This document shows positions 59,881-64,000 of a stretch of DNA of 64,000 nucleotides, piece after piece. Numbering within the stretch: position 1 is the first letter of the stretch; the number at the start of each line of letters is the position of its first letter. Made by a program: the position numbers and the translations under genes. The DNA is taken from the NCBI GenBank assembly GCA_022605955.1, contig JAKCOZ010000007.1, positions 30,659,491 through 30,723,490 on the forward strand, read 5' to 3'. This DNA comes from Rallus limicola (Eukaryota; Chordata; Aves; Gruiformes; Rallidae). The notes beneath the pieces were generated by a model that worked only from the letters and a program-made list of their open reading frames with translations, did not search any database and was not told where the DNA came from.

Positions 59881-62800
59881 ATGTCTCTCTTTAAATACTA
59901 GCCAAAAGTAACCCTCAGCACAACTTTCTTCCCTCATTAGTAATTTTATTCAAAATTTCACCCTGAGTATGATGCAAGGAACATTAAGAACAAGGAGAAT
60001 TATGGAGTTTAAATTACCATTTGTAAAGTGCTATGTATATACATTCTATTCTGTGAATCTTTTACTATAGTCATTCTTTATTATCACATAATAAAATAAT
60101 TATAAAAATCTGTCCTCCGTGAAGGAGATAGTCCCATGTGGTAACTTAGACGTATTTGACTTGCCATTAGAAATTGATAATTGTAGTTTAAAGTGATAAA
60201 TCATAACCTCTGAATTGATCTGATTTAGAAAATGACTGTTTTTGCTTAGATTATGATCCACTTATGGTTTTCCTTGTTGGATGGTGAAACATTTTGGTCA
60301 TTAACACCACACTGCCCGAAAGAGTTGCCCTTTTTCAGAGGACTAAAGGGTCCTTTGCATAGAATAACTTGAAATCTCAGACTTCTTTCCCTTTTAATGA
60401 GGAATATCCTGCTTTACTGTTTCTGACAAATTTTAGACACGTAAAGGGATTTGGACATAATAACCTGACCACTGCTACATCAGCATCACTTTGTTGATGG
60501 AATTTACAATCCCACACTTAAAGGCATAAATTCTTTGGAATGGTGTTTTCCCAGCTTTTGAAAGTGTTGCCCTCTTTTGGCTCACGTGTCTTCATACAAT
60601 TTCCCCTCCACCCACAGGTTTAAATTTAAAAAAAACCCAACAGCTCAGGTCAGGCCTAATTGCTGAAAGACCTTGGTTCCTCCAGGGTAGCAGAGGGCAA
60701 AAAACAGCCTCATGTGAATTTTCTGACACCAACCTCCTACCCCCCATCTGAGCTGGTCCTGGCAGTTAAAGTTAATTACTGGTTTCCTTGTTAGTATGGA
60801 CACTTTCAGCCAGTAACAACTGCTACTTTTCACACTGTTATGCTTAAAGAACTGCTGCTATTCCATGAGAGCAGAAAAAAGTCTCTGTGGCAGCATGGTA
60901 AAACAATGCATAGGACTTCCCCACACCCCTTGGGTACAAAGGTGAGCTCTGTGTTGGGCAGGACAGAGTCTGAAAAATGCAGGGATTTGGGGGTCTTATG
61001 GGCTTCTGTAACCCAAGTCTTCCTGGACAAAAGCTATTCACCAAGAGGATGGGATCTCTGGGAATGTGCTACACTATATCTTTTAGCACCAGAAAGCTTC
61101 CCTGGGAAGGTTCAAGGTCCCAGCTCTCAGGCAGGACTTTTGTGGATCATTCCTCACAGTTCACTTGTGTCTCAGCCCCACTATGGAAAACAAAGCACCT
61201 GGGATCTCATACAGATTGGTTGAACAGCTGATCTTACATTGTAGAACAAGCTGATATTCATATATTAAGTTTGCTGTTTGCCTGAGCAGATTTTTTTTCC
61301 CACTAAAGCACCAACTTGAGTGGAGCACTGAAGGCTCTGTTTGCAGTATACTAGTATGTCCTCAAATATGCACCAGGAAGCACCAGTTTTCAAAGAAAAA
61401 TCTATCTTTCCCCTCACTCATCGTTTGCAGTCACTTATCCATCCCAGGAGATGTTTCTAAGGGAGCCAAGAGCAGCTCTTCTTGCCAGAGATTCCAGGCA
61501 TTGGAGTGATGATTCAGATGACATTTGTGTGATCACACTGAAGAGAGCCAAATCTGTATGGCTAGTGACAGCTTGCAGTGCTGGAAAGGAGAATCGTGTA
61601 GCAGGATGGGTGAGCCAGTCTGTGGGGATGTGCTCCGTTCAATGACTCAGGACTTCACATTCTGGAAATATTGTATTATCCACATATGGTACATTGTACT
61701 AAAACTAGCCTTGGAAGGATGAAAACATTTATCTTGTCTACACTTAAATGTTTTGTCATTTTAATAACACTGGTCTTTTTCCTGGGTAAAATATCCTTAT
61801 ACCATTTGAGATCTGTTTTGAGTTATCTCATGGCCACTTGTCTGTAGTGCCAGCTGACATGGTTATCAGGATGCTAGTGTATGAATACATTGGATTATTG
61901 AAGAAATGATTCAGTTAAGACCTGTTAATGTGGGAAACCATCCATTGTCTCAGAAATCATACAGAGCTTGCCCAATTGAGCATCGAGATTTGTGAGTATA
62001 TATTAAAAATCTGTTTGTTGGTGTGGGCTTTGTGTATATTTTTTTAATTAAGAAAAAAAAAAGATTTCCTAATAACTGACGTGTAGCAGCTTTCTGGAAA
62101 AGCCAGTCTGAGGTTTCACAGTTATACCAGGGTAGTTGGAGGTATTAGGATTGCCTTTGTTGTTAGAAATTATAATATACATGTAAGTCAGGTGTGTCAA
62201 TTGGTTGCATACAATTATTTTGTTTTGTTTTTATTATATTCATTTATTATATTGCATTTTCACCCTTTGTATTTTCTCATAAAATTAATGACATTTTAAT
62301 TTGAAACAACCAAACCAGAGGCATACCTAAATAGATATATCATGATCTGATGTACAGTACCTTGTGCTACTTTCTCTCAAAAATATGCTCAGCAACCTGG
62401 AAAAGCCATCTACTTCTGCTTATCACCATCTGGTCCTGCACACTTTTGAAAATATTATTCACTGTTTTAAACTTATCTTGTTTCATACTGCAGTTTATGA
62501 CTGTAGCAGTCCTCATAGGATCAAATTCGGTTTGCCAACGAGACTGTCTGTGAGATTTTGGTATCTTCACGGGAATTACTTTGATCTGAACTTTGACAAT
62601 AATCTCTATGAGCTACATATTTAAGACTAGTCCATGAGTTCTCAGTGATGTCCAGTGGATGTTAACACGGAAAATTTCAAAGCCCTCAAGGGGTTGGAAG
62701 CCAGACATTATCATCAGAGATTTATCCCATTGCTTCTATATTCCAGGACAATTGCAGGCACTCTAGCAAAAATTATGCTGGGTGGGACAAATGCCTTATT

Positions 62801-64000
62801 TTTCTCTCTTTAACAGACATTATTTACCTGTTTCTAGCAAAGCTGTCACATTAGCTAAAGGTTCCACTGATTCCTTTTCCTTTCTCATCCCCTTTCTATC
62901 CTGTCCCCTTGAAGGGAAGATTTATTTTCTCCTTTAAACAGCAAGTCTAGACCTTATACATAAGCAAGAAATTAAGTCCTTCATGTATCCCATAATTTTA
63001 CATGGTACTGTAAGGATGGCTGAGTTGACATTGCTTGTACCAATAAAGTGTGAACATTTTTCCATTTTTTTACAATAAGCTCTCATGCAACATGTCTTTT
63101 TCTCAAAAAGGCCATGGAAATATTGTATCATTATGGGTATTGTTGTTTTCTAGCCTAGGAACAATGATTTCCAGAGAAACGAAGTGACTGTCCCTAAGTC
63201 CCGGCCTACATGGGATGAAGAAAAGAAGCTCTGTGTCATGTCCTACTCACTCATGTGGAGCTGATGCTGTTATCTTGTTCTTTCTTCTTTTGCCTATCCT
63301 CTTTCTTAATCTAGGGGATTTTCTTTTCACTAAGGCACCTGCTTGTGACTGAGTTTAAAAACAGTGCAGAGAAATAAGAGTGCTACATGAAAGCATAACT
63401 CTGGTGACTACAGAACTCACCACACTTACCACAGAAATGTAATGAAAAGGCAGTAGCACTAAGAGCATTGAGAGGTTTGCAAGAAACAAGGTCTGGGGAC
63501 ATTGGCCAGAACCATGGATTCAGAGACCAAAATCAGCCTTTATAAATACAGTAATTCTCCTCATTTCATCAAATGTCTGACTACAGGGCTGGGCTATGCA
63601 AGAGGAGGCTGGACTTCTGACAAATATCTACAAGATCTGGGATGTGACCATGACCTATGCAAAGTCTCCATCCATGCTAGATGTCAGTCCTTGGAGAGTC
63701 TGTTTATTCCTTGAGGTGGGAGAGGAGCCATTGCTCTTCCCCAGTTTCTTCCAACCACAACTCCCTTTTTTCCTGTTGTTTTACCTGGGATTTCACAGTA
63801 CCCACAATGTACAATGCTTCTGGAGGCTAAAGGGAAGCACCTGGGTCAGACTAATCTCTGAACTCTTATAATACGGTATGAAATTTACGGTATGTATTAA
63901 AAAAGAGAAAAAGTTTTCTGAACTTAGTTTTATTTTTGTGATACCTGAGAAAATAGAAGGCCAATTACAACAAATAACTGATCTTAATTAAAATAGCTAC
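59881..64000. other. Unique A/T-rich non-coding sequence to the window end
   Basis: No gene, RNA gene or transposon recognised. Several overlapping frames at 60830-61231 lie in different phases on both strands without a domain. Poly-T and poly-A tracts flank TAATTAAG at about 62038-62062. Confidence 0.5.

Overview
This is non-coding vertebrate DNA, almost certainly from a bird. The evidence is a set of CR1 LINE fragments, many ending in the ATTCTGTG 3' repeat typical of avian and reptilian CR1, plus endogenous-retrovirus LTRs of types I recognise from avian genomes, and no SINEs or mammalian LINE-1. The sequence is A+T-rich. I found no credible cellular protein-coding exon, tRNA, rRNA, CRISPR array or operon. 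The only long meaningful reading frames are the reverse-transcriptase (RT) and C-terminal parts of CR1 ORF2. All element names rest on pattern recognition, without a database search.

Layout. 0-30 kb is dense in transposons. It holds CR1 pieces at 2.0-2.6 (+), 5.57-7.26 (+, split by a solo LTR at 5.61-6.58), 7.6 (-), 9.5 (-), 11.8-12.1 (+), 18.0-18.8 (+), 20.3-20.9 (-), 23.9-24.3 (-), 24.35-24.97 (+), 26.2 (+) and 28.5-29.75 kb (+). A second LTR type lies at 17.5-18.0 kb (+), and a 1.23-kb LTR of the same type as the 5.6-kb one lies at 26.84-28.08 kb (-). The 28.5-kb CR1 is the youngest-looking element: its 3' ~365 codons are fully open and contain the RT motifs D-F, GVPQGS and YADD. It lacks its 5' part (endonuclease and start of RT), so it cannot be autonomous.

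30-64 kb is sparse. It holds two deeply decayed CR1/L3-like LINE relics (about 37.4-38.6 and 51.95-53.0 kb), one moderately preserved CR1 (38.8-39.5 kb), a tandem pair of CR1 3' ends (56.1-56.7 kb) and a possible degraded LTR near 59.4-59.9 kb. The rest is unique A/T-rich sequence, presumably intergenic or a long intron.

I found no coherent new biological system. The best items for a second look are the nested LTR-in-CR1 structure, the young CR1 and an identical-sequence 62-bp 3' stub 3.5 kb away, a VNTR inside one LTR, an in-frame 36-bp duplication in a CR1, two perfect short hairpins, three G-quadruplex candidates, a TATA-bearing, comparatively GC-rich segment near 36.0 kb, and the long transposon-poor block at 39.5-51.9 kb.
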